From VAZQ01 sp963841705 (lineage in GTDB: Bacteria > Pseudomonadota > Alphaproteobacteria > Rhizobiales > Xanthobacteraceae), in assembly GCA_963841705.1 (NCBI GenBank), contig CAWJDY010000012.1, forward strand, positions 47,823-111,822: a stretch of DNA of 64,000 nt. The letters run 5' to 3'. The position numbers were made by a program, and so were the translations under genes. Numbering within the stretch: position 1 is the stretch's first letter; every line of letters starts with the position of its first letter. Under the pieces are notes generated by a model. It saw only the letters and a program-made list of their open reading frames with translations. It ran no database searches and was not told the DNA's origin. Below, in pieces: positions 26,024 to 34,667 of this stretch.

Positions 26024-27352
26024 CTAATCGTCGCCGTCGGCGCCAGGCTGGGCCATGGGAAGTGCGCGGTCCGGGAGCTCTGCGTCCCCGGATTCGGCGT
26101 GCAGCCGCTTGACAGGCCGCGCCGGACGATGCGGCGACACCGACCCGGTCACGTACGGCCCGCCTGGACGCCTCGCCGCATATCGTCCGCCAAGACGCGC
26201 AGCCACCTCCTCCCCGGAAACCGCATGCGGGTTGCAGATGCCGCCGCTGCTGCGGCGCATGAGATCCACATGAATGTGATCGTAGTGATAGACGTTCGAT
26301 CCCGGCGCCAGCACGGTCGTGAACTGATTGCAGGCCGCGCCCTGCACATCGCGCAGGAAAGCTTGCTCTTCCGGCAGACCATGCCAGCCGTTCTTCACCG
26401 TGATCGTACGCCCGTCGGCCAAGGTGAAAGCGGCGATATCGAGCGCGTTGCCGAAGGCATGCTCGGAGACACGTGCATAGGGGTTGCCATTCATCCCGCG
26501 GCATGAATAGGCGGAGATTTGTTTGATCTCGGCTACGGGCGAGCCAAACCAGCGTAGCGCAGCCGGCTGCACGGCACCCGCGATCCAGCGATCGAGCTCC
26601 GATACGATGGGGCAGGCGAGAGTCGCCGGCGGATTGACGGACACGGGGATGGCGCCGTCCGCGAGCTGGCTGCCGCGAGAACCGCCAAGCGGAACCAGCG
26701 GAGGCACCTCTGGACGGCGGACGGGTTCATATTCTTCCGGCGACTGCGGCGCAGGCGGGGTAAGCGGAGCGCGCGAGACGGCATAGGGGCGGCGCACCGG
26801 CACCTCATCTCCTTCGACCAGAGGCCGGCGCTCATAGGGAACGGGGGAAAGATCCTCGCGCGGCGAGCCCGGCTGGCGCGGCTGCTGATAGCGGGGCGGT
26901 GCAGCGGGAGCAGCGCCATAGGGCCGATGATACTCGTAATCCGGATTTGCAGGGGCGCCACCGTTGGCAGGGTCAGGCGGACTGAGAGATATGGGGGCCC
27001 CATCAGAGTAGCGTGAAGCTGGGGCGGCATCTCTCGGTCTGATCGGCCAGTTCGATGGGCCGGAAGGGATGGTGGCCGGCGGACGTGGATCATCGAACGA
27101 CAATGGGCTGCTCTCGCCAAGGAGCGAGACTCGCAGCGGATACTCGGCGCCGCAGATGCCGGGACCGCGGATCGGGTCAAGCCGAACGATGCCGGGGCCT
27201 TCCTTCACCGATCCAGCACTGAGACATTGCACTTCCGCTTCGGTTCGCCATGCCTCGCGCTCGACAAAGGGAAAGCCGCCGCAACCTGCGAGCATTGCCA
27301 AACCGGCAAGGACTAAGAAGCCGAGCAGATAAAAGCGAAGTCCCGACGCCAT
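26024..27352 (-). CDS. Extensin-like lipoprotein (possible D-Ala-D-Ala peptidase-type fold)
   Basis: This 442-residue protein has a lipoprotein signal (LAGLAMLAGCGG, Cys24), then a long Pro/Arg/Tyr-rich linker (about 80-230). The C-terminal 'extensin-like' domain (about 240-400) has the zinc peptidase-style pattern SEHAFGNALDIAAF...VYHYDHIHVDL, i.e. H-x6-D and H-x2-H (the LAS arrangement), plus conserved cysteines (AYSCRGMN, GAACNQF, GGICNPH). Despite its plant-like name the domain is typical of alphaproteobacterial envelopes, and a peptidoglycan peptidase activity is plausible. The start is the ATG at 27352. A short lysine-rich tail-like frame just upstream was not called. Confidence 0.85.
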   Translation of the reverse strand: MASGLRFYLLGFLVLAGLAMLAGCGGFPFVEREAWRTEAEVQCLSAGSVKEGPGIVRLDPIRGPGICGAEYPLRVSLLGESSPLSFDDPRPPATIPSGPSNWPIRPRDAAPASRYSDGAPISLSPPDPANGGAPANPDYEYHRPYGAAPAAPPRYQQPRQPGSPREDLSPVPYERRPLVEGDEVPVRRPYAVSRAPLTPPAPQSPEEYEPVRRPEVPPLVPLGGSRGSQLADGAIPVSVNPPATLACPIVSELDRWIAGAVQPAALRWFGSPVAEIKQISAYSCRGMNGNPYARVSEHAFGNALDIAAFTLADGRTITVKNGWHGLPEEQAFLRDVQGAACNQFTTVLAPGSNVYHYDHIHVDLMRRSSGGICNPHAVSGEEVAARLGGRYAARRPGGPYVTGSVSPHRPARPVKRLHAESGDAELPDRALPMAQPGADGDD

Positions 27353-27967
27353 GACGCGGAGAATGCGTCGGTGTCTGTTAATGCTTCTTCAAATATTTGC
27401 GCAGCTTGGCCGCGGGTGTGTCGCCGTTGGCGACATGGTTAAGAATTGCCGGGCGCGTTTCAAACCCGTCCCTACATATCGCGCGCGTCGCCGTCCCTTG
27501 ATGTCGCGCTCACGCGCGCGACATCAGGCCATTATGCAGGCTTGCTGGGCCGATCAGAGCGAGCGGAAGCGTGAAGGCCATCCGCTTGGTGCAATCCGCA
27601 ACTGCGGTACGGGGATGCCCGGTTTTGCGGAAGCCAGGCCATACGGCGCGATGCAGACGGGAGGTGTTTGCGATAACACTCCTAAGTATCTGCACCGCCG
27701 CATGGATTTGCGTGCGCGGTTCCCGGGAACGGGGCTTTACGCCCCCTCCTCGCGAGATTACACGACGTGTTGCAATAAAATTGTCATGATGCGGCGCAAT
27801 GCGAGTGACGCATCAATTTTACTCATGCTGTCAGAGCCTTGGTGACGCGCTGTCAATTGAACGCTCGGTTTTGCGCGCTTCTTCTGCACTGCAACATAGT
27901 TATTCCTTCGCCTTCCCCCCGCGCTCTGCTAGACTTTGGCCAGATCCACAAGCAGGAGCATTGTGAC
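27353..27967. other. 615-bp intergenic region, mostly featureless
   Basis: A degenerate copy of the P1 palindrome lies at about 27450-27477 (CCGGGCGCGTTTCAAACCCGTCCCTAC). A palindrome TGATGTCGCGC...GCGCGACATCA occupies 27498-27528. No supported gene was found. The 3' 70 bp should hold the promoter of the 27-codon gene that follows. Confidence 0.5.
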
Positions 27968-28051
27968 GTGGACGTTGCATTGAGGCTCGATGTGCTGGCG
28001 GTGTGCGCCGTGTTTGCGTTCGTCGGGGCTATTCTGCTGGGTGCGTTCTGA
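27968..28051 (+). CDS. 27-residue single-helix membrane peptide
   Basis: A GTG at 27968 lies 9 bp after AGGAG. The peptide (starting VDVALRLDVLAVCAVFAFVG) is one transmembrane helix with a charged N-terminal cap (R, D) and ends ILLGAF. A good intrinsic terminator follows 42 bp later, framing it as a transcript of its own. Very short hydrophobic peptides of this RLDVLAVCAVFAFVGA type seem common in this order, but no function is known to me. A TTG start is also possible. Confidence 0.5.
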   Translation: MDVALRLDVLAVCAVFAFVGAILLGAF

Positions 28052-28092
28052 TACCGCCATCAAACAAAAACAATCGCGCTACCAAATTCGAG

Positions 28093-28120
28093 CACCGGCG
28101 AGCATCGCTCGCCGGTGTTT
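28093..28120 (+). terminator. Intrinsic terminator after the 27-residue peptide gene
   Basis: CACCGGCGAGC and GCTCGCCGGTG form an 11-bp stem with a 3-base loop, followed by TTTGCGTT. It also faces the 3' end of the convergent oxidoreductase gene. Confidence 0.75.
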
Positions 28121-28135
28121 GCGTTAGGATCGCGA

Positions 28136-29512
28136 TCATTGCAACGGCCGCAGGTCCTCCAGCATCGTCGGGATGAACTCCGATACGGTGGGATGAATGT
28201 GCATCGCGCGCTGCATCACCGTGTAGGGTGCCTTGGCATACATGAGATCGAGGATGCAGTGGATGACCTCGTCGCCATTAAGCCCGAGGAGCGAGGCACC
28301 GAGGATCTGCTTGCTGTCGCGATCCACCAGGATTTTCATGAAGCCCTTGGTCTCCCCTTTCTCATAGGCGCGACTGACGTCCTCCATGGCCATGGTCGCA
28401 ATCAGCGCCGGCTTGCCGCGCTTGCGGACGTCCGCTTCCGTCATGCCGGCACGGCCCAGCGGCGGATCGGTGTAGAGCGCGTAGGCGGTGATGCGGTCAC
28501 TCACGCGTCGCTGCCCGTTGTCGAGGAGGTTGGCCGCCACGATCTCGAAATCGTTCCACGACGTGTGCGTGAACGCGCCGCGGCCGTTGCAGTCGCCAAT
28601 CGCCCAGATGCCGGGGACGTTGGTGCGCAACTGATCGTCGACTTGGATATAGCCGTGCGCATCGGCGGCAATGCCGGCCTTGTCGAGGCCGAGGTCGTCC
28701 GTGTTCGGGCGCCGGCCGATCGCGACCAGCAGGTGCGTTCCGATCACCTGTGAAGCCTTTCCCGCAAATTCGACCTTCACGGCGATGGAGTTTCCCTGCT
28801 TCTCCACGCCGACCACCTTGCTGTCGACGCGCACGTCGATGCCTTCCTCCTTGAGGAATTCGGCGATAGCGTGCGAGACATCCTCGTCCTCGCGCGCTAC
28901 CAGCCGCGGCGCGAGCTCGATCACCGTCACCTCGCTCCCGAAGCGGCGATACATCTGCGCGAATTCAAGCCCGATGTAGCTGCCGCCAAGGATGATCAGG
29001 TGTGCGGGGAGGAAATCGACGTCCATCATCGAGCTGTTGGTGAGGTAGGAAACCCGGTCAAGCCCCGGGATCGCAGGAATCGTCGCACGCGCGCCGACAT
29101 TGATGAAGATGCGCTCGGCAGCGAGCTCGGCGTCGTTCACGGCCACTTTCTTTGCCGCGACGAAGCGGGCGTGGCCTTCGTAGACCGTGCAGCCTTTCAG
29201 TGTTTTGAGCGAGCGTTCGACGCCCCGCCGCGACGCACCTACGATGGCGTCTTTGCGCGCCTTGACCGCCTTCATATCGACGCCGACCGTGCCGCCAATG
29301 GTAACGCCGTAGTCACCGCCACGGCGGGCGAGAAATGCGGCGTACGCGCTTGCGATCAGCGTCTTGGTGGGCGTGCATCCGGTATTGACGCACGTCCCGC
29401 CGAAGAATTTGCGTTCGATGACGGCAACATCCTGGCCGGCGGCAACGAGACGCCGTGCCAGCGCCGGCCCGGATTGTCCGGTGCCGATGACGATCGCATC
29501 GTGATTGCGCAT
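28136..29512 (-). CDS. Pyridine nucleotide-disulphide oxidoreductase, MerA/Lpd-like
   Basis: This 458-residue flavoenzyme of the class I disulphide reductase family has an FAD-binding GTGQSG at 10-15 and a redox pair C41-x4-C46 in GGTCVNTGCTPTK. A second Rossmann motif lies at about 176 (LGGSYIGLEFA), followed by GDCNGRGAFTHTS and the C-terminal active-site H-P-T-V-S-E (440-445). It lacks the N-terminal metal domain and the C-terminal CC pair of mercuric reductase, so Hg(II) reduction is unlikely; a thiol or quinone substrate is open. It begins 17 bp after the patatin stop and is probably in its operon. Confidence 0.9.
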   Translation of the reverse strand: MRNHDAIVIGTGQSGPALARRLVAAGQDVAVIERKFFGGTCVNTGCTPTKTLIASAYAAFLARRGGDYGVTIGGTVGVDMKAVKARKDAIVGASRRGVERSLKTLKGCTVYEGHARFVAAKKVAVNDAELAAERIFINVGARATIPAIPGLDRVSYLTNSSMMDVDFLPAHLIILGGSYIGLEFAQMYRRFGSEVTVIELAPRLVAREDEDVSHAIAEFLKEEGIDVRVDSKVVGVEKQGNSIAVKVEFAGKASQVIGTHLLVAIGRRPNTDDLGLDKAGIAADAHGYIQVDDQLRTNVPGIWAIGDCNGRGAFTHTSWNDFEIVAANLLDNGQRRVSDRITAYALYTDPPLGRAGMTEADVRKRGKPALIATMAMEDVSRAYEKGETKGFMKILVDRDSKQILGASLLGLNGDEVIHCILDLMYAKAPYTVMQRAMHIHPTVSEFIPTMLEDLRPLQ

Positions 29513-29529
29513 AATCTTCCCTCGCAGTT

Positions 29530-30684
29530 CTATTCCGCCGCGAGCGCCAGATCCGGCAGCGCCTCGTGCAGGATGACGCCCTCGATCGGGTCAAACTCTC
29601 CCTGCCATGGAGCCTGCATGAGCGCTCGCATGGTGGCTTGGTAGCCAGCCTCCCGCCGCATGCGGATTCCTGATGGCGTGAAATCGATATCCTTGGTGTG
29701 ATTCTCGTTTTCAAGACGCGGCGCCAGAAGACGGACCACGTGCATCTGCGTCACGCATCCGTAGCCGGCCAGCTCGCGCACAGCGTCGTTGTTGCGCACA
29801 TCGTCGGGCAGGTAACTGACGAGCTGGCTGACCACATGACGCAGTCGGTGGGTCTGCTGCTGTCGCGTGATGTGGCTCGCAATACGGCTCGAGTACTGGA
29901 TGTCCTTCTGACGATGCAGCACTTCCCAGATCGATCGCGGCACCGGCCCGGTCGGATTCCACAGGTGAACCGCGAATATCAGCGAGCTGCGACGGGGATA
30001 GTCGTCGAATATCACCTCGGTGGGCGTATTGGAGAGGATCCCGCCGTCCCAGTAGAACTCGCCGTCGATGCAGATGGCCGGAAACGCCGGGGGCAGCGCT
30101 CCCGATGCCATGATGTGCTCTGCGTTGATCTCGGACTGACGGCTGTCGAAATAGTGCATCATGCTGGTGCGCACGTTCGCAGCGCCGACGGTCAGTCGTG
30201 GCGATCGTGCGTTGATGATGGAAAAGTCCACCAGCTCGCCGAGGGTTTGCCGCAACGACGCGGTCGAATAGAAGCCGGCGCGGTCCACCCCCAACGGGAT
30301 GTGCGCACCCCAGAACGCCGGCAGATGCGGCTCGAAAAACCCGGGGATGCCTCTGACCAGGGTGGACCAGTACGACAACGTCTCGGAGAAAGCCGGCACG
30401 AACGGCCAGGCAGCAGGACGCTCCATCCTGCTCCAGAACGCGTCAAGCTTGGCAATCCGATCCTGCGGCTTGTTGCCCGCGATGATGCCGGCGTTGATGG
30501 CGCCGATCGACGTGCCGATGATCCAATCCGGCTCGACCCCCGCCTCGTGCAAGGCCTGGTACACGCCCGCCTGGTAGGCTCCAAGAGCCCCGCCGCCCTG
30601 GAGAACGAGGACGACTTGTCCTTTCGACTTTGTGCGAAACTCGCTGACCGCTTCTTGAAGCATTTGTTCGGACACGCTGCTCAC
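29530..30684 (-). CDS. Patatin-like phospholipase
   Basis: This 384-residue lipid acyl hydrolase has the Ser-Asp dyad: G-T-S59-I-G at 57-61, preceded by the oxyanion loop GGGALGAYQ, and D213-G-G. A C-terminal extension (about 260-384) typical of the bacterial patatins that sit beside 3-hydroxybutyrate dehydrogenase genes follows. The GTG at 30684 has GGGAGA upstream. The gene lies between a gutted 3-hydroxybutyrate dehydrogenase gene and the oxidoreductase, all on one strand. The original unit probably linked polyhydroxybutyrate or lipid turnover with ketone body oxidation (inference). Confidence 0.9.
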   Translation of the reverse strand: MSSVSEQMLQEAVSEFRTKSKGQVVLVLQGGGALGAYQAGVYQALHEAGVEPDWIIGTSIGAINAGIIAGNKPQDRIAKLDAFWSRMERPAAWPFVPAFSETLSYWSTLVRGIPGFFEPHLPAFWGAHIPLGVDRAGFYSTASLRQTLGELVDFSIINARSPRLTVGAANVRTSMMHYFDSRQSEINAEHIMASGALPPAFPAICIDGEFYWDGGILSNTPTEVIFDDYPRRSSLIFAVHLWNPTGPVPRSIWEVLHRQKDIQYSSRIASHITRQQQTHRLRHVVSQLVSYLPDDVRNNDAVRELAGYGCVTQMHVVRLLAPRLENENHTKDIDFTPSGIRMRREAGYQATMRALMQAPWQGEFDPIEGVILHEALPDLALAAE

Positions 30685-30751
30685 CGTAGTCTCCCTAGTC
30701 TAACTTGATAATCGCTCGAACTGTAAACGGTCCAATCACGATCTTTCGATT

Positions 30752-31087
30752 TCAGTGCGCCGTCCAGCCCCCGTCCACGGGCAGCGCGATGCCCGTGATT
30801 GAGCATGATTGCAGGATTTTTTCCATCATCTCGCGGATCGCTACCGGCTTTGACATGTCCGCAGGCGAGTAGAAGACCCGAACCTTGAAATCGGCGGCAA
30901 TCTTCGCCTGCGCGTCGGCCACCTCTTCCGGCTTGCCGAACCCGTTGAGGATGATTTCCGACCCCGCTGCGGCCAACGCCCGGGCAATGCCAAGGCCAAT
31001 CCCGCTCGTGGACCCCGTCACCAGCGACACCTTGCCGGCAAGTGCCTCTCGGGTCGCGATGTTTTCCGGCTTGATGGCGATGTTCAC
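30752..31087 (-). pseudogene. bdhA: 3-hydroxybutyrate dehydrogenase with ~140 residues deleted
   Basis: The N-terminus is that of a short-chain dehydrogenase: KVSLVTGSTSGIGLGIARAL (NAD-binding TGxxxGIG), then the family block VRVFYSPADMSKP and REMMEKI. It then jumps to ITGIALPVDGGWTAH, the normal C-terminal end. The middle part, with the NNAG motif and the catalytic Ser-Tyr-Lys, is gone; 111 aa remain of ~260. The join keeps the frame. The GTG at 31087 is the likely original start. The product cannot be an active dehydrogenase. Assembly error is the alternative. Confidence 0.85.
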
Positions 31088-31332
31088 GCAATGCCTCTTC
31101 GAGAAGCGAGTCGCGGCTACCTTCACGCCAAGTTGCCGATGGCAAGCCATGCAACGCCAATGCCTATTGGCTAACGATTTGATACAATGCCGCTATGACA
31201 AGGATTTTTTTCTTGAGGTAATTAGGCTTGGCAGGTCATCCCTGCGGTAACCACCACGTTGGCGTCAGATGACAGCCAAGCCGCGCCGTCGATAGAGTTG
31301 TGCCCCAGCGGGGGCTTACACGGAGTGCCGGG

Positions 31333-32289
31333 ATGGAAATGCATCAAGTGCGTTATTTTCTCGCCGTTGCACAGGAATTGAACTTCTCGCGCGCGGCCGA
31401 AAAGTGCAACGTCTCGCAGCCCTCGCTCTCCCGCGCAATTCAGCAGCTCGAGGGAGAGCTTGGCGGCCCGCTTTTTCACCGCGAGCGCCATCTCACGCAT
31501 CTCACCGAGCTCGGCGAGATGGTGCGACCTCACCTGGAAACTGTGTACGAGGCGGCCATCAAGGCAAAACGCCTGTCGCAGGATCTCAGTCAATTCAAGA
31601 GGGTGCCCCTCAAGCTTGGAATCATGAGCACGATATCGCCGGATGAGATCGTCGACCTTATCGCTGCTCTGAAGCTGCGCCATGACGGGCTTGAGCTTCG
31701 ACTATGCGATGCAAACGCGCGGGAGCTGCGGGATCGCCTGCTTGCCGGCGATCTCGAGGTCGTCATCTACGCGTTGCCAGGCGAAGAATTCGATGAACGT
31801 ACACACGTCATGCCGCTGTTTCAGGAGCAGATGGTCATCGCGGTACATCGCGGCCATCGTCTCGCCGGCGAACGCGCTTTTCCCGTCAGCGAGCTGAATG
31901 GCGAATGCTACATCCATCGGATGAATTGCGAGTTCGCCGGCTATGCCGATCATATCCTCAAGGAGAAAGGCGTGACCTGCATGCCGACCTACTGGAGCGA
32001 ACGCGACGACTGGACTCTGGCCATGGTTGCGGCAGGACTGGGGTTCGCCTTCATGCCGGAAAATGCCGCCAGCCATCCCGGCATCGTCGCGTTGCCCGTC
32101 GTCGAGCCCGAGTTCTGGCGAAAAGTAAACCTGGTCATGGTGAGAGGCCGGCCCTATTCGCCGGGTGTGGGCGCGTTGGTGCGCGAGGCCATGCGGAAAA
32201 AGTGGTTCGGCAACAGGGCGATTGCCGCTCGCTTGGCGCAAGAAACCATTACGAGCGAAACGAAAGGCGCAAACCATCTCGTTGAATAG
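31333..32289 (+). CDS. LysR-type transcriptional regulator
   Basis: This 318-residue regulator has the LysR helix-turn-helix in residues 3-60 (YFLAVAQELNFSRAAEKCNV, SQPSLSRAIQQLEGELG). The effector-binding domain runs from about residue 90 (PLKLGIMSTISPDEI) to the end. The start at 31333 is chosen because homology begins at MEMHQVRYF. It is convergent with a thiol peroxidase-like gene and divergent from the broken bdhA. OxyR-like regulation of that peroxidase is conceivable, but the two characteristic OxyR cysteines were not recognised. Confidence 0.93.
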   Translation: MEMHQVRYFLAVAQELNFSRAAEKCNVSQPSLSRAIQQLEGELGGPLFHRERHLTHLTELGEMVRPHLETVYEAAIKAKRLSQDLSQFKRVPLKLGIMSTISPDEIVDLIAALKLRHDGLELRLCDANARELRDRLLAGDLEVVIYALPGEEFDERTHVMPLFQEQMVIAVHRGHRLAGERAFPVSELNGECYIHRMNCEFAGYADHILKEKGVTCMPTYWSERDDWTLAMVAAGLGFAFMPENAASHPGIVALPVVEPEFWRKVNLVMVRGRPYSPGVGALVREAMRKKWFGNRAIAARLAQETITSETKGANHLVE

Positions 32290-32451
32290 TGTGGGCAAAT
32301 CGCGTGCACCACCCTCGGCGAACGCGCGGTCCTCAACGCGATTTGCCAGCGCGCGCCGGCTCTGCGCGTGGACACGGCGCGCGAGAATTCGACTTGAGCG
32401 GAAGTGTTTGAACCGGCGAGCTTTTGCCCACCTACGTTTTGCAGCCTCTGG

Positions 32452-33150
32452 TCAAAGCTGCATTGCGGCGAGCATGTCGGAAATCATCATCCGATTGCGG
32501 TAATCCGGATCGATGAACCGCGCCCTGATCAGCCCGTCGCGCCCGACGACGAAGGTGGCGGGGATCGGGAGCATCCAGGAGCTGTTGCCCTGGAAGGCGG
32601 GAAGGTCCAGGCGGCCTTCCATCATCTTCTGTATTTCCGCGCCGACCCAGACCGTCAGATTAAGGGACATTGCATATCCGTTATCCCTGTCCGTCAGGAT
32701 GGGAAACGGCACCTGCGACTGCGATTTGAGCTCGACCACGAATTTCTGCCGATCGGGCATGATGGCGACGATCTCGCCGCCGCTTGCAGGCAACTCCCTG
32801 TACGCCTCCACCAAAGCATTGATGTTGATGCGGCAATAGGGACACCAATGGCCGCGATGAAAGGTCACGGCAACGGGTCCCCGATCGAGCAGCTCATCGA
32901 GGCTGACCATCTGCGCGGACTCGTCGGGCAGGACGAATGAGGGCATGGAGTCGCCGACCCGCGGTGCCGCTTCCCCGGCGCCATATTGCCGAAGCCGCGT
33001 TACGAGCCGATCCACCGCGGCAGCAAATGCGGGACGTTCTCGCCTTACCGTCTCAGCAAAGGTGCGAAGCTGCTCTTGCAAGGATACATCGAGATCGCGC
33101 ACGCGCGTGAAGCCGTCGTCCAGCGTCTCCCTTCCGGTATTCGCAATCAT
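32452..33150 (-). CDS. Peroxiredoxin-like AhpC/TSA family protein
   Basis: This 232-residue protein has a ~60-residue helical N-terminus, then a thioredoxin-fold peroxidase domain. The signature is AVTFHRGHWCPYCRINI with C103-x2-C106; a peroxidatic Cys in a CxxC arrangement is typical of the peroxiredoxin-like 'redoxin' branch. Toward the C-terminus PIPATFVVGRDGLIRARFIDPDYRNRM matches the family. No signal peptide is seen, so it acts in the cytoplasm. It is convergent with the LysR gene. Confidence 0.88.
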   Translation of the reverse strand: MIANTGRETLDDGFTRVRDLDVSLQEQLRTFAETVRRERPAFAAAVDRLVTRLRQYGAGEAAPRVGDSMPSFVLPDESAQMVSLDELLDRGPVAVTFHRGHWCPYCRININALVEAYRELPASGGEIVAIMPDRQKFVVELKSQSQVPFPILTDRDNGYAMSLNLTVWVGAEIQKMMEGRLDLPAFQGNSSWMLPIPATFVVGRDGLIRARFIDPDYRNRMMISDMLAAMQL

Positions 33151-33637
33151 CGCCGGGGTCCGCCGCGCACACCACCCCTCCCGAAGTTGGTGCGCTCCGG
33201 AATGGTATGCCAGAACGAATGCAAGTCACACATGCTGCCAGCTTTCTTGCAAGCCTAAATCGCGACGCCGCCAATTCTGCACGCTCTCGAGCGAGCCATG
33301 ATCATCAGCGCCCTCTGCCAAAGTAATGAGGATGTGGGAAGAAGCTGGTGGCTTGGAAGCGTCGCTCAAGGCGTTGGTCACGGCCTCCTCCTTCGGAAAA
33401 GCATGTTCCTGACTGCGATCGGCATATGGCCGCAGTGAACAACGGCCGGCCCATTGGCGAAAATATCGATTTGCTATCGAGCCGATAGCCGCGTGCTATG
33501 CGCGCGCGTGCAACGCCAAGCTTCAATAGCGGCAAGCTATCGAAATCGAAGCCATTCGGTATTTTGGTTTCCCGCAGCTCCGGACCATTCTGGCCGCCCA
33601 TGGATGCATGCGTCATCAGTACCAGTAGGAGATACAA
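33151..33637. other. Intergenic region, nothing recognised
   Basis: No supported gene or RNA was found. The segment GAAGCCATTCGGTATTTT at ~33550 recurs in similar form at ~33990 (GAGCCATTCGGCATTTCC), after the repeat that cuts the DUF302 gene. Both may descend from one duplicated upstream region. Confidence 0.4.
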
Positions 33638-33763
33638 ATGTTTGCGCGCGTGATTGAGCTGGCTTCGGCCTTTTTATTCGCGTCGGCCCTGGCCGCATCG
33701 TCGCCGGTGCTCGCCGGCAATGACGGTATCATCACGGTGAAGAGCGCCTATCCGATTCTGTAG
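33638..33763 (+). pseudogene. DUF302 protein truncated by insertion of a repeat element
   Basis: The start at 33638 has AGGAGA just upstream. A signal peptide (VIELASAFLFASALA, ending PVLAG) is followed by NDGIITVKSAYPIL, then a stop. The GIITVKSAY motif is the beginning of DUF302 domains, which normally continue for ~110 residues. The stop TAG at 33761-33763 belongs to the GTAG end of a P2 palindromic element that starts at 33760, so the element seems to have cut the gene. No continuation of the domain was seen after the element. Confidence 0.65.
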
Positions 33764-33941
33764 CGTGGGTTAGCGGTACAAGTCGGCTGCTTGCAGACGA
33801 CTTGTGCGGCGTAACCCACCATCATGGACGACGCATCCGCCCCTGCTAGAGCCATGATACACCAACCATGGCGCAGCAGCTCGGCGCGGCGGGTTACGCC
33901 GCACCGGCTGCAAGCAGCCGGTCGCGGCTAACCCGCCCTAC
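33760..33941. repeat. Double-hairpin element GTAGxGTGGGTTAG...CTAACCCGCCCTAC (family P2)
   Basis: Outer ends are GTAGCGTGGGTTAGC and GCTAACCCGCCCTAC. Each half holds its own hairpin (ACAAGTCGGCTGCTTGCAGACGACTTGT-like on the left, CACCGGCTGCAAGCAGCCGG on the right) bounded by GCGTAACCCACC and GGCGGGTTACGCC. Other copies are at 39429, 43352, 45561, 51345 and, degraded, 50758. This copy coincides with the DUF302 truncation point. Confidence 0.9.
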
Positions 33942-34082
33942 GCAGTCTGCATCTGCGCTCACCATCATAGCCGCTGCGCATCGATTTAAGAGCCATTCGG
34001 CATTTCCGTTCCATCTCCAGTCCGGTCAATCCTCTCGCATCGGGCCTCCTTCCGAGGAGGATCTAACAGAGGAGACTAGAAC

Positions 34083-34577
34083 ATGTTCGATTGTATTGCG
34101 GGTGGCAGAAGCTTCGGCCGACCGATGATTTTCGGCGCCACCACTTGTGCATCGTTGTTGGCGGGGGTGTCGGTCGCGCTTGCCGGCAGCTGTCCCTCCG
34201 ACAAGATGAAAGCCGATGCACGTCAGCCGGTCACGCAAGCTGGCAAGGGCGTGACCGACACGGTGCTCGCCGCCATCGATCTGGGCAAAGAGCCCGCAAG
34301 CATCAAGGATCGCGAGCTCCGGTTCCGCAAGCTGACCATTGAGCCGGGCGGCATCGTGCCGTGGCACAGCCACGGCGATCGGCCCGCGATCATCTACATC
34401 GCGGAGGGCGAGATCGTCGAGTATGCGAGCAACTGCTCGGTTCCGATCGTGCACAAGGCCGGCGATATCCGACCCGAAACCAGCGGAACCTCGCATCGGT
34501 GGCAGAACCTCGGGACCAAGACTGTCGTCCTGTTCGTGGGCGATGTGCTCCACGACAAGAACGACCACAACATGTGA
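34083..34577 (+). CDS. Exported cupin-domain protein
   Basis: This 164-residue protein has a signal peptide (to ALAG, residue ~35) and a single cupin barrel with motif 1 as GGIVPWHSHGDRPAIIYIAEGE and a shorter motif 2 near HKAGDIRPETSGTSHRWQN. Histidines at the barrel mouth suggest metal binding. The ribosome binding site AGAGGAGAC precedes the ATG. Two cysteines (SCPSDK, NCSV) may form a disulphide. The substrate is unknown. It probably heads a unit with the MFS gene that starts ~90 bp downstream. Confidence 0.87.
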   Translation: MFDCIAGGRSFGRPMIFGATTCASLLAGVSVALAGSCPSDKMKADARQPVTQAGKGVTDTVLAAIDLGKEPASIKDRELRFRKLTIEPGGIVPWHSHGDRPAIIYIAEGEIVEYASNCSVPIVHKAGDIRPETSGTSHRWQNLGTKTVVLFVGDVLHDKNDHNM

Positions 34578-34667
34578 CGCCGCATCGCAGTGTTTGAGCC
34601 GCGTGTGACGCCGAGGGAGTCCCCCAATCGCGGCGTCACATCGCCTCTGCCCGCTGAGGTTTGCGAG

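Noticed and set aside
27353..27480. Tail of a lysine-rich protein (…KLRKYLKKH stop) just upstream of the extensin-like gene on the minus strand
   Set aside because: Only ~20 codons look protein-like before the frame enters a degenerate P1 repeat. No start and no identifiable family, so it is too little to call.
28136..29512. Mercuric reductase
   Set aside because: The redox CxxxxC and HPTVSE motifs fit the general disulphide reductase family, but the N-terminal metal domain and the C-terminal vicinal cysteines of MerA are missing and no mer genes are near.
31222..31683. A 153-codon frame antisense to the LysR gene start
   Set aside because: Shadow of the LysR helix-turn-helix region; no ribosome binding site and no domain.
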